Positions 1 through 6,943 of a DNA stretch of 12,507 nucleotides are shown one piece after another. The position numbers and the translations under genes are program-made. Location: contig JALOMS010000072.1 of assembly GCA_025455345.1 (NCBI GenBank), forward strand, positions 1-12,507, read 5' to 3'. The notes beneath the pieces were generated by a model that worked only from the letters and a program-made list of their open reading frames with translations, had not been told where the DNA came from and ran no database searches. Each line of letters begins with the position of its first letter. The stretch's first letter is position 1. Source of the stretch: Thermoflexibacter sp. Lineage in GTDB: Bacteria; Bacteroidota; Bacteroidia; Cytophagales; Thermoflexibacteraceae.

Positions 1-31
1 TTGTGATAGGTAGCAAAGGAAAATGGTAAAA

Positions 32-154
32 ATGACGCTCTTTGAAATAAAAATAGATAGCCCTCAAAAACAAGCAAAATCTTTGAAAGTGCAAAAAATG
101 CCCGACTTTATGTGTGTAAAAAGGCTTATAAGTTATTGTACATTAATTACTTAG
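32..154 (+). CDS. Possible small or remnant ORF, 40 aa
   Basis: An ATG at 32 opens a 40-codon frame ending in TAG at 152-154, starting MTLFEIKIDS. A purine-rich AAAGGA lies about 12-17 bases upstream. The first ten residues resemble the N-terminal beta strand of small antitoxin-like proteins of Bacteroidota, but the rest does not continue that pattern, and the frame ends just before the repeat block at 167. It could be the broken 5' end of a small gene cut by repeat insertion, or chance. No function is assigned. Confidence 0.2.
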   Translation: MTLFEIKIDSPQKQAKSLKVQKMPDFMCVKRLISYCTLIT

Positions 155-166
155 ATAAAACTAAGG

Positions 167-216
167 GTAGGATTCCATCGCGGCGGCGAACCGCTCTAAT
201 TTTAAGGGTGATTGCG
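167..216. repeat. 50-bp direct repeat, copy 1, with GC-rich 16-bp core
   Basis: This 50-bp segment is identical to 387-436. It begins GTAGGATTCCAT, carries the GC-rich core CGCGGCGGCGAACCGC at 179-194, and continues TCTAATTTTAAGGGTGATTG. The core stands out in a very AT-rich setting and can fold as GCGG-CGAA-CCGC, a 4-bp stem with a four-base loop. A related sequence without the core lies at 253-284. Confidence 0.9.
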
Positions 217-252
217 ACTCTGATTCCTAATTCCTGCCAGATTAGTTGGATT

Positions 253-284
253 GTAGGAATCCATTCTAAGATTAAGGGTGATTG
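253..284. repeat. Core-less (empty) paralogue of the 50-bp repeat
   Basis: This 32-bp segment aligns to the two flanks of the 50-bp repeat with three mismatches (GTAGGAATCCAT then TCTAAGATTAAGGGTGATTG), but lacks exactly the 16 bp CGCGGCGGCGAACCGC. The junction lies between 264 and 265 and, from the flanking bases, is unambiguous. It therefore represents an empty site, or a precise deletion, of the GC-rich core. Confidence 0.75.
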
Positions 285-289
285 TTGGG

Positions 290-381
290 AGAATCTGGAA
301 TGAAAAATGTGGAATGAGGAATGAAATACAAAATGAGAAATGTATTTTAATTCTTAATTTCTAATTCATAATTCATAATTC
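290..381. repeat. Heptad-repeat hairpin element, copy A
   Basis: Five purine-rich heptads (AGAATCT, GGAATGA, AAAATGT, GGAATGA, GGAATGA; 290-324) lead into AATACA (325-330), a 10-base loop, TGTATT (341-346), and five pyrimidine-rich heptads of the form NTAATTY (347-381). The reverse complement of the right half resembles the left half when G-T pairs are allowed, so the whole can fold as an imperfect hairpin with arms of about 40 nt. The left half plus the first loop bases (289-336) is identical to 439-486. Confidence 0.8.
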
Positions 382-386
382 TTTAC

Positions 387-436
387 GTAGGATTCCATCG
401 CGGCGGCGAACCGCTCTAATTTTAAGGGTGATTGCG
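387..436. repeat. 50-bp direct repeat, copy 2, with GC-rich 16-bp core
   Basis: Second perfect copy of the 167-216 repeat, 220 bp downstream, with the core CGCGGCGGCGAACCGC at 399-414. As in the core-less paralogue, it is followed within a few bases by a heptad hairpin element, so repeat and hairpin appear to travel as a unit. Confidence 0.9.
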
Positions 437-438
437 GA

Positions 439-524
439 GAGAATCTGGAATGAAAAATGTGGAATGAGGAATGAAATACAAAATGATGTATTTTAATTCC
501 TCATTTCTAATTCCTAATTCATTC
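439..524. repeat. Heptad-repeat hairpin element, copy B
   Basis: Bases 439-486 are identical to 289-336. The loop between AATACA (475-480) and TGTATT (487-492) is six bases instead of ten, and the right arm has its own heptads (TTAATTC, CTCATTT, CTAATTC, CTAATTC; 493-520). The inner stem AATGAGGAAT-AAATACA pairs better than in copy A, so the two copies have diverged mainly in loop and right arm. Confidence 0.8.
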
Positions 525-534
525 AAAATAGCTT

Positions 535-595
535 GATAGTCAAATAGTTAAAAACAACTATCTAACTATCCAACCATTCAACTATCTAACTATCC
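535..595. repeat. 8-nt tandem repeat array with inverted flank
   Basis: Five octads AACTATCT, AACTATCC, AACCATTC, AACTATCT, AACTATCC run without gaps from 556 to 595. Upstream, GATAGTCAAATAGTT (535-549) is the inverted complement of 556-570 with two mismatches, separated by six bases, so the array starts with a 15-bp stem. The plan matches the heptad elements (tandem short words on both sides of a small loop) with different words and an 8-nt period. Confidence 0.85.
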
Positions 596-641
596 ATAAA
601 ATATTCCCTTCTTTCCTTCTGAAAATTTAAGAAAAGTGGTG

Positions 642-649
642 TACATTTG
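642..649 (+). promoter_or_regulatory. Bacteroidota -7 box for the nuclease-methyltransferase gene
   Basis: TACATTTG matches the Bacteroidota -7 consensus TAnnTTTG exactly. No clear TTG -33 element lies 17-23 bases upstream. Transcription would start near 656, downstream of the GTG at 636 and upstream of the ATG at 690, so the site favours the ATG as the true start. Confidence 0.45.
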
Positions 650-689
650 GAGAAAACAAAAATTTAGAAAGTACACTTACATTCCCTAT

Positions 690-2921
690 ATGAATCCTAT
701 TTTCCAGCATTTTGATTTTAGTCAATTGTATTCTCCTGATTTTAAAGAAGATAGCGTAAGAGAGGAATTGATTTTGCCTTTGTTACAGCGTTTGGGCTAT
801 ACGGGCAAGCAAATCGTGAGGAGCAAGGCATTAGAAAATCCTTTTGTTAAAATAGGCTCGCAAAAAAGAAAAATCAAGCAAGTCCCTGATTACCTACTGA
901 AAACAGAGTCAGAGTCGCTTAACTATGCGTGGGTTTTAGACGCCAAAGCACCTACTGAAAATATCACCGAAGGCGAAAACGTAGCGCAAGTATATAGCTA
1001 TGCGATTCACCCCGAAGTAAGGGTGAAGTTTTTTGCGCTTTGCAATGGAAAAGAGTTTGTTCTTTTTCGCCAAGATGAGGAAAAACCTCTACTTTATTTT
1101 TCTCTCAGTCAGATAGATAGCTATTGGGAAGAACTCCAAAGCTATCTTGCCCCTACTGCCTTCCAAAGTGGTAAAGATTTTACTTATACCACCGTAAAAA
1201 TAGTAAAATCTGGTGTAAAAGATGAAAGTGAATACATCAATAGACCGCTTTTAGATGAGCTTCCTGTGCAAAAACAAGCCTCTAAGCGTCATTTTGGCGT
1301 GCATGGCTACTTCACCAAACAGGCATGGAATGTAGTTAGGGCGTACATCGAGCATTTTTCTAATGTGGGAGACCTCGTGCTTGACCCCTTTGGTGGCAGT
1401 GGCGTAACGGCAATAGAGGCATTGATGTCTGATAGAAAAGCGATTCATATAGACCTCAATCCTCTGTCCCCTTTTATTGTCAATTCCTTGCTCGCACCTT
1501 TGAAAATCAATGAGTTAATGGAGGCTTTTGAAAGAGTGAAAACTGCTTTTATTGCTAAAAACCCGCAAGGTCTTCAAGACCTTGCGGGTTTGAAAACTTC
1601 CTATCCACAGGGTTTTCGCCTCCCCAAAGGCTCTGATGTACAAACGATTGAGCAACTTTTTACTGAAAAACAGTTGGCGCAATTGGCTTTTCTCAAACAT
1701 TTGATTTTAAAAGAAAAAAATAAAACCATCAGAAACTCCCTGCTATTGGCTTTTTCAAGTAGTATCACAAAAGCAAATTTGACTTATCATAATTCTGGTT
1801 CAAGAGATGAGAATGCTGGTAATTCTGCTGTTTTTGCTTACTATCGCTATCGTATCGCAAAAAAAACAGTTGATTTAGATTTGATGAGAACCTTTGAAAC
1901 CAAATTCAAAAAGATTATTGCCGCAAAAAAAGAGGTTGAAACAAAAATAGATACAGAAACGATAAAAAATGGGCAAATTTTGAAAGGAACGGCTACGGAT
2001 TTGGGTTTCATCAAAAACGAAAGCGTGGACTACATCTATACCGACCCGCCTTATGGAAAGAAAATTCCTTATTTGGACTTGTCTATCTTGTGGAACGCTT
2101 GGCTCGACCTGCCTGTAACCGAAGAAGATTACAAAATGGAGGCAATAGAAGGCGGGGAACACGACAAAAGTAAAGAAGAATACAACACACTGATAGCCCA
2201 AAGTATCAAGGAAATGTACCGCGTACTGAAATTTGACCGTTGGATGTCCTTTGTTTTTGCCCATAAAGACCCCGAATTCTGGCACTTGATTATAGATACT
2301 GCCGAGAAATGCGGTTTTGAGTACGCAGGGGCAGTCAAGCAAAGGAATGGGCAAACAAGTTTCAAAAAACGCCAAAACCCTTTTACCGTACTTTCTGGGC
2401 AACTTATTATTAACTTTAAGAAAGTTCGCAAACCTCGTTATATCCTCAAAGCAAATTTGGGCATGGATATTTCAGAGATTTTTACCCAAACCGCAGAGGG
2501 AATCATTGCCAAGTACAATGGTGCTACCTTAGAGCAAATCAATGACGAACTGATTATCAAAGGTTTAGAGTTAGGATTTTTGGAACTGTTGGCAAAGAAA
2601 TACACAGACCTTACGCCTATCCTCATGGATATGTTTGACTATGAGGAAAAAACGCAAAAGTTCCATATCCGTAAAAATAAGAAGTTCCAATCGCAAATAG
2701 ATATCCAACTACGTGTTCGGTATTATCTGATTGCTTATCTGCGAAGAATGGAGTTAGAAAGTAAAACGCCTACTTTTGATGATATAGTGCTGAATATCAT
2801 GCCCTTGCTCAAAAATGGTGTAACGCCTGAAAATCAAACTATTTTGAATGTATTGGAAAGTTTGGCGCAACGCGTAGGCGCAGAAGGCTGGCGACTGATA
2901 CCGCAAGGGGTGTTGTTTTGA
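690..2921 (+). CDS. HsdR-type nuclease / DNA methyltransferase fusion
   Basis: Predicted 743-aa enzyme with two catalytic modules. Residues about 15-140 look like the N-terminal nuclease domain of type I restriction R subunits: an early acidic stretch (REEL), PDYLL (Asp67), LDAK (Asp84, Lys86) and a downstream AQVYSY, in the order of a PD-(D/E)xK site. Residues about 200-580 are an S-adenosylmethionine-dependent DNA methyltransferase: motif I DPFGGSG (232-238) with DLNP after it, then DPPYG (452-456) followed by PYLDLS, as in DNA adenine or cytosine N-methyltransferases. About 210 residues separate the motifs and could hold target recognition. The last 160 residues are unrecognised. The frame opens 18 codons earlier at a GTG (636), but the promoter-like box at 642 supports the ATG. 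A 33-bp palindrome is inserted in frame (residues about 290-301). No separate restriction, specificity or helicase gene is near. The target sequence and whether it cuts cannot be read from the sequence. Confidence 0.85.
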   Translation: MNPIFQHFDFSQLYSPDFKEDSVREELILPLLQRLGYTGKQIVRSKALENPFVKIGSQKRKIKQVPDYLLKTESESLNYAWVLDAKAPTENITEGENVAQVYSYAIHPEVRVKFFALCNGKEFVLFRQDEEKPLLYFSLSQIDSYWEELQSYLAPTAFQSGKDFTYTTVKIVKSGVKDESEYINRPLLDELPVQKQASKRHFGVHGYFTKQAWNVVRAYIEHFSNVGDLVLDPFGGSGVTAIEALMSDRKAIHIDLNPLSPFIVNSLLAPLKINELMEAFERVKTAFIAKNPQGLQDLAGLKTSYPQGFRLPKGSDVQTIEQLFTEKQLAQLAFLKHLILKEKNKTIRNSLLLAFSSSITKANLTYHNSGSRDENAGNSAVFAYYRYRIAKKTVDLDLMRTFETKFKKIIAAKKEVETKIDTETIKNGQILKGTATDLGFIKNESVDYIYTDPPYGKKIPYLDLSILWNAWLDLPVTEEDYKMEAIEGGEHDKSKEEYNTLIAQSIKEMYRVLKFDRWMSFVFAHKDPEFWHLIIDTAEKCGFEYAGAVKQRNGQTSFKKRQNPFTVLSGQLIINFKKVRKPRYILKANLGMDISEIFTQTAEGIIAKYNGATLEQINDELIIKGLELGFLELLAKKYTDLTPILMDMFDYEEKTQKFHIRKNKKFQSQIDIQLRVRYYLIAYLRRMELESKTPTFDDIVLNIMPLLKNGVTPENQTILNVLESLAQRVGAEGWRLIPQGVLF
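1559..1591. repeat. 33-bp perfect palindrome inside a coding region
   Basis: A perfect inverted repeat with 16-bp arms centred on base 1575; the left arm contains AACCCGCAAGGTCTT and the right arm its complement. It is GC-richer than the surrounding gene and is read in frame as roughly NPQGLQDLAGL, between motif I and the DPPY motif of the methyltransferase. Its length is a multiple of three. It looks like a REP-type palindromic element tolerated in a linker, similar in principle to the Rickettsia palindromic elements found inside genes. Confidence 0.85.
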
Positions 2922-2944
2922 AATATCCTTACCCAAAGATAAAC

Positions 2945-2978
2945 TTAAGAATCCATGATGTAAATTCTTAATTTTTTT
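2945..2978 (+). terminator. Rho-independent terminator after the methyltransferase gene
   Basis: TTAAGAAT (2945-2952) and ATTCTTAA (2964-2971) form an 8-bp stem with an 11-base loop, followed at once by seven T residues. It lies 24 bp past the stop codon. The stem is AT-only except one pair, so it may be weak. Confidence 0.6.
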
Positions 2979-3092
2979 ATAAATTGCCTTGTAATTGATA
3001 TTTAAAATAAAAAAAATTATAGAGAAAAATATATGTATATCTTGTAAATAGCTGATTATTAGATATAAAACAAATTCTATGTTTTTACTTTA

Positions 3093-3100
3093 TAGTTTTG
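3093..3100 (+). promoter_or_regulatory. Bacteroidota -7 box for the TPR-FGE-folK cluster
   Basis: TAGTTTTG fits TAnnTTTG exactly and lies 78 bp before the ATG of the TPR gene, in very AT-rich DNA after the terminator of the preceding gene. I see no convincing TTG -33 element at the expected spacing. Confidence 0.45.
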
Positions 3101-3178
3101 CATACTTTTTGAATTTAACAAAGTATGATAGACACAATAAATACAACAACACTTAATTGGGCGTAACTTTTTTAGATT

Positions 3179-4528
3179 ATGAAACATATTTTTACTCTTA
3201 CTTTATTATTACTTGCACTGTCATCTCCTCAAATTTATGCACAAGCGGGTTTAGACCATGTATTGAAGGCAGAAGAATTCAAAAGAAGCAAAAACTATGA
3301 TGCGGCATTGGCAGAATATGACAAGGCAATCAAAGCGGAACCCAAAAATGCAGAATATATGTATCGCAAAGGGCAACTCTATTTTATAAAAAGAGATGCA
3401 GAGAATGCCATACAATATTTTGAGAAAACCATCAATTTGAGGCAGGATTATTTGAATGCTTATGTAGGTTTAGCGCGCCTTTATACCATCAAAGAAAATA
3501 ATGACAATGCTATCAAAGCATTTGAGAATGCGTATAAATACGAGGATAATAAAGCCAAAAAACTCGAATATAAAACTAATATTATCAAGATTTTATATAA
3601 ATTAAGACGCTACGAACAAGCCAAAACTCACCTTCAAGATGTGCTGGTATTGGAGCCAGATAACATTAGCTTACTTTATTTTAATGCCGTAGTAAACAAC
3701 AACTTAGGAGACTATGAAATAGCCAAAACCAATATGCTGAAAGCGACGGCTATTCTCAAAAGTGATGACCCCAAAGAATTTGCCAAGTATTACTACGAGC
3801 TTGGCTATGCTTATTACCACTTAGAAAAATATCCAGAAGCACGTTTGGCATTGGACAAAGCAAATTATGGTAATCTAAAGCCTTTGGTATTTAAGATGAC
3901 TCCTCCTTATTTCTATGGAATGGCTTTTGCCTACTACAAAGTATATGACATAGAAGAAAGTAAGAAATACATAGACGTAGCCTTAAAGATGAAGCCCGAT
4001 TTTTCACAGGCGAACGACCTCCAATTAAAAATCTCAAATCACAAGACAGATAAATCAACAGTATTAGCATCTTTGAAAAAAGCGGCAGATTTTGAGAAAG
4101 ACCCTATCAAAAAAGCAAATGCTTATGGCAATTTGGCAGAAGGTCTGTTTTATGCAAGCAAATTCCAAGAGGCTTTAACGGCTGTCAATGCGGGACTTGC
4201 AATCCAAGCACAAAACGGTCAAATGTTATTACTCAAAGCAATGACCTTGTTCAAACTGAAGAAATCAGATGAAGCCATAGCTATCCTATCCAATTTGGTA
4301 AAACAACCCGCCTTAGAGCAAGAAGCACGCGCCCAATACAACTTTGCCTTAGGATTGATTTACAGTCGTTCGGGTAAAGATGCTAAAATTGCAGAGAATA
4401 CCCTAAGAAAAGCGGATTTTGCAGGGTACAAATTTGCGGCAATGGCAGAAATAGAAAGTCTGAATGGGCAGAAAGCAGATGACCAGCCTAAAATGGATAC
4501 CGATATAAAAATAGAAGGAGATAATTAA
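3179..4528 (+). CDS. Exported tetratricopeptide-repeat protein
   Basis: A 449-aa protein with a cleavable signal peptide (lysine at position 2, hydrophobic run to about residue 18, probable cut in YAQAG near 21-23), so periplasmic or surface located. The rest is mostly helical TPR repeats of about 34 residues. Clear ones fall near residues 30-64 (NYDAALAEYDKAI), 65-98 (DAENAIQYFEKTI), 99-130 and 140-172, with more degenerate units to about 420. The C-terminus is a short charged tail. TPRs bind other proteins; no catalytic domain is seen, so the likely role is a scaffold or assembly factor of the envelope. It is the first gene of a cluster, 38 bp before the FGE-like lipoprotein, which makes that protein a candidate partner. 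The specific function is not recognised. Confidence 0.85.
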   Translation: MKHIFTLTLLLLALSSPQIYAQAGLDHVLKAEEFKRSKNYDAALAEYDKAIKAEPKNAEYMYRKGQLYFIKRDAENAIQYFEKTINLRQDYLNAYVGLARLYTIKENNDNAIKAFENAYKYEDNKAKKLEYKTNIIKILYKLRRYEQAKTHLQDVLVLEPDNISLLYFNAVVNNNLGDYEIAKTNMLKATAILKSDDPKEFAKYYYELGYAYYHLEKYPEARLALDKANYGNLKPLVFKMTPPYFYGMAFAYYKVYDIEESKKYIDVALKMKPDFSQANDLQLKISNHKTDKSTVLASLKKAADFEKDPIKKANAYGNLAEGLFYASKFQEALTAVNAGLAIQAQNGQMLLLKAMTLFKLKKSDEAIAILSNLVKQPALEQEARAQYNFALGLIYSRSGKDAKIAENTLRKADFAGYKFAAMAEIESLNGQKADDQPKMDTDIKIEGDN

Positions 4529-4566
4529 TTGTTTTTGTGGGATTTATATTTTTAAAGCATTATCCA

Positions 4567-5382
4567 ATGACAATTTTAAAATATTTTAGATGGGCAAAAT
4601 ATTTACTGCTATTGCCCTTGCTATCTTGTCATATACAATCATCAACCCCTATCCCACCCGCAGGCATGGTTTATGTACCAGCAGGCTCTACTACGAAAGG
4701 TTTTTTCATGGATATTGCTCCTGTTACGGTTGCAGAGTTTGACTCCTTTGTAAAAGCAAGTAATTACGTAACCGATGCTCACCAATTTGGCAATGCGGGA
4801 GTTTTTAACATAGAAAAGGGGGGGTGGGAGATGATAGATGGAGCTAACTACCTCTATCCTTTGGGGAAAGATAAACCCCAAGCAGAAAAAAATCACCCTG
4901 TTACACAAGTTTCTTGGCGCGATGCGGTCGCCTATACGCGATGGGCAAAAAAGCGATTACCTACTTATCAAGAATGGAAATGGGCGGCGATGAATGGGCA
5001 AGAAGATTGGGATAAAATTTATCCTTGGGGTGATGATTTGACAGAGGGAGGAAGCTATAAAGCAAACGTTTGGCAAGGAGTATTCCCTCATTATAGCAAA
5101 GTAGAAGATGATTTCCAATATACCTCACCCGTAGGTTATTATGGCAAAACACCTTTGGGACTCACCGATGTAGGCGGCAACGTCTGGCAATGGTGTCAGG
5201 ATTGGGCTACACTTCAGGTAGATACTCTGTCCCCCAATGCCGAAAAATTACAATATGGAGGCTCTTTTTTGTGCGATAAAAATATTTGTCATGGATATAA
5301 AATAGGTAACACGGCACACTCTACCCCAGAAACCAGCCTCTGCCATGTTGGTTTTAGGTGCGTGAGAGATATTGGGAACTAA
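4567..5382 (+). CDS. Lipoprotein formylglycine-generating-enzyme (SUMF1) homologue
   Basis: A 271-aa protein. It starts with a basic and hydrophobic signal ending in the lipobox LLSC (Cys21), so it should be a lipoprotein exposed to the periplasm or outside. Residues about 35-270 are a full FGE-sulfatase (SUMF1) domain: MVYVPAG at the start, VTQVSWRDAVAYTRWA, RLPTYQEWKWAA, YPWGD, GLTDVGGNVWQW, and the C-terminal GGSFLC-x4-C ending in VGFRC. Cys236 and Cys241 align with the Cu(I)-binding catalytic pair of human FGE (Cys336, Cys341), which convert a sulfatase active-site cysteine to formylglycine. Many Bacteroidota SUMF1-domain proteins, such as the gliding proteins GldJ and GldK, are structural, so the intact pair is notable. 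The frame can be opened 30 bp earlier at a GTG (4537), but the ATG gives the better signal peptide. No sulfatase gene lies in the window. It probably shares a transcript with the TPR gene and folK. Confidence 0.85.
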   Translation: MTILKYFRWAKYLLLLPLLSCHIQSSTPIPPAGMVYVPAGSTTKGFFMDIAPVTVAEFDSFVKASNYVTDAHQFGNAGVFNIEKGGWEMIDGANYLYPLGKDKPQAEKNHPVTQVSWRDAVAYTRWAKKRLPTYQEWKWAAMNGQEDWDKIYPWGDDLTEGGSYKANVWQGVFPHYSKVEDDFQYTSPVGYYGKTPLGLTDVGGNVWQWCQDWATLQVDTLSPNAEKLQYGGSFLCDKNICHGYKIGNTAHSTPETSLCHVGFRCVRDIGN

Positions 5383-5411
5383 TGATAATTACCTAAATCT
5401 AAACTACTTAC

Positions 5412-5909
5412 ATGCAAGGAATTTTCTTATTATTGGGAGGAAATATAGGTGATAGAATAGCTTATCTACAAAAAGCCCAAAAACTTATTGTATCAAATGC
5501 AGGAACAATCAAAAACAGTTCTGCGATTTATGAAACTGCTCCTTGGGGTTTGAGCGAACAACCCGATTTTCTCAACCAAACCTTAGAAATCGAAAGTGAG
5601 TTGTCAGCATCAGATTTATTGCAAAAATTACTTGCCATTGAGGTTTCTTTAGGACGCGAAAGACATCATCAATGGAACGCCCGAACCATAGACATTGATA
5701 TTTTACTCTTGGGGAATCAGGTCATTCAAGAAGAAAACTTGACAATTCCTCACCCAAGACTACATTTGAGGAAGTTTTGCCTAATCCCTTTGACGGAAAT
5801 AGCTCCTCAAATCATTCACCCAGTCTTCAATCAAACGATTACACAACTGCTAAATACTTGCGAAGACCCTTTGGAAGTAAGAAAATACAATAATAAAATT
5901 AATTCTTAG
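5412..5909 (+). CDS. folK: 2-amino-4-hydroxy-6-hydroxymethyldihydropteridine pyrophosphokinase (HPPK)
   Basis: This 165-aa enzyme transfers pyrophosphate from ATP to 6-hydroxymethyl-7,8-dihydropterin, the step before dihydropteroate synthase in folate synthesis; it acts in the cytoplasm. It has the usual length and all landmark motifs: LLLGGNIGDR (6-15), SAIYETAPWG (37-46), the arginine-rich SLGRER with Trp88 and Arg91, the Mg-binding pair in RTIDIDILL (Asp94, Asp96), and IPHPRLHLRKFCLIPL (112-127). It begins 29 bp after the FGE-like gene and appears to be the last gene of the TPR-FGE-folK cluster. No functional link to its two exported neighbours is evident; shared transcription is likely only by position. 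Confidence 0.95.
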   Translation: MQGIFLLLGGNIGDRIAYLQKAQKLIVSNAGTIKNSSAIYETAPWGLSEQPDFLNQTLEIESELSASDLLQKLLAIEVSLGRERHHQWNARTIDIDILLLGNQVIQEENLTIPHPRLHLRKFCLIPLTEIAPQIIHPVFNQTITQLLNTCEDPLEVRKYNNKINS

Positions 5910-5936
5910 CCTAATCTTAATAGAAACTCTCATATC

Positions 5937-5969
5937 TTTGAAAAACTTATATTTCTTATTATAAATTTG
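5937..5969 (+). promoter_or_regulatory. Bacteroidota promoter (-33 TTTG, -7 TAAATTTG)
   Basis: TTTG at 5937-5940 and TAAATTTG at 5962-5969 are 21 bases apart, which fits the Bacteroidota pattern TTTG-N17-23-TAnnTTTG in sequence and spacing. The start site would be near 5976, leaving a leader of about 70 nt before the ATG at 6049. TATCTTTG at 5933-5940 is a second -7-like match, but here it is better read as containing the -33 element. Confidence 0.65.
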
Positions 5970-6048
5970 CAAGATAATGACAAAAAGATACGTTTAAGTT
6001 TTAAATTCTATTAATCTAAATCTCAATTTTAAATTTATCATTTCTTTT

Positions 6049-6924
6049 ATGAAATCTTTTAAACACGTCTATATATTCCTCGTCGTAGTTATGGGAATAA
6101 TTGCGGCAGGCTGTGGGAACAATGCTGAAACAGATAAACTCCGCCAAGAGAATGAAGAACTCGCGGCACAGAATAGAAAAGATAGCCTTTATATTCAAAG
6201 CATTACTAATGAGATGAATGAGCTATATGTGAATCTGGACTCTATGCGCGCACGAGAGGAGCGTATCCGTCAGATGTCTGCACGTATGCGCTCTGGCTCC
6301 GTAGGCGGGCAGGAAGGTGGCTTGAGTATTGACCAAAGCTTTGCAGAAATGGAAAAACTCAATGCAGAAAACCAACGCAAAATCGCTTCTCTACAAGCAC
6401 AATTGAAAAAAGCGGGTAAGGAAAATGCACTGGTAAAGAAAATGGTGGAGGAATTGCAAAAAACTGTTGCTGACAAGGACAAATACATCGGAGATTTGCA
6501 AATCCAAATCTCTGACCTTCAGCAAGAAGTAGAAGGCTGGAAATCTAAATATGCGGCAACAGAACAAGAAAAAACACAAGTTAAAGAAGAACTTACTCAG
6601 ACCCAAGATGTTATGAGTACAGTATATTATGCGATTGGTACTAAAAGAGAGCTAAGTGACCGTGGCATTATAGACAAAAGAGGACTTTTTGGTAATATCA
6701 AAGAACTCAATGAAAACCTTGACGACGAAAAGTTTACAAAAATAGATATGCGTACCATTAGTGAAATCCCTATTGGCAAATACAAAGCAAAACGCATAGA
6801 ACTATTGCCAGAGCGTCCTGCAAACTCTTTCTCTTTGGAAGAAAATGGAGAAAATGTTACGCTCAAAATCACCAATCCACAGGTTTTTTGGAAAAGTAAA
6901 TATGTGGCAATTGTAGTAAAATAA
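6049..6924 (+). CDS. Coiled-coil lipoprotein of a conserved Bacteroidota family
   Basis: A 291-aa protein with a lipoprotein signal ending in IAAGC (Cys22). Residues about 28-195 are a long charged helical coiled coil with heptad spacing (KLRQENEEL, ENQRKIASLQAQLKK, IGDLQIQISDLQQEVEGWKSKY). A compact C-terminal domain follows: VYYAIGTKREL, GIIDKRGLFG, FTKIDMRTISEIPIGKYKAKRI and a final FWKSKYVAIVVK. From general knowledge this layout recurs in many Bacteroidota as a family of unknown function, in which the C-terminal segment is the conserved part. The likely location is the outer or inner membrane leaflet facing the periplasm. The gene has its own promoter and is followed by a large hairpin, so it is probably transcribed alone. 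The role is unknown; an envelope spacer or tether is one reading of the architecture. Confidence 0.85.
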   Translation: MKSFKHVYIFLVVVMGIIAAGCGNNAETDKLRQENEELAAQNRKDSLYIQSITNEMNELYVNLDSMRAREERIRQMSARMRSGSVGGQEGGLSIDQSFAEMEKLNAENQRKIASLQAQLKKAGKENALVKKMVEELQKTVADKDKYIGDLQIQISDLQQEVEGWKSKYAATEQEKTQVKEELTQTQDVMSTVYYAIGTKRELSDRGIIDKRGLFGNIKELNENLDDEKFTKIDMRTISEIPIGKYKAKRIELLPERPANSFSLEENGENVTLKITNPQVFWKSKYVAIVVK

Positions 6925-6943
6925 ACAAGTTGCTATTCAAATT

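Noticed and set aside
112..303. 63-codon open frame on the plus strand
   Set aside because: It runs through the 50-bp direct repeat and its core-less paralogue, has low-complexity translation and no promoter; most likely chance.
167..524. CRISPR-like array
   Set aside because: Repeats are few, unequal and separated by further repeats rather than unique spacers of constant length, and no cas gene is present.
1875..2402. 175-codon open frame antisense to the methyltransferase
   Set aside because: It lies wholly opposite a well-supported gene, is rich in Phe, Cys and Val as expected for a complement of Lys/Glu-rich coding sequence, and resembles no family.
4537..4566. GTG start ten codons upstream of the FGE-like lipoprotein ATG
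   Set aside because: The extension adds MGFIFLKHYP before an otherwise ideal lipoprotein signal peptide; the ATG at 4567 gives a normal length to the lipobox.
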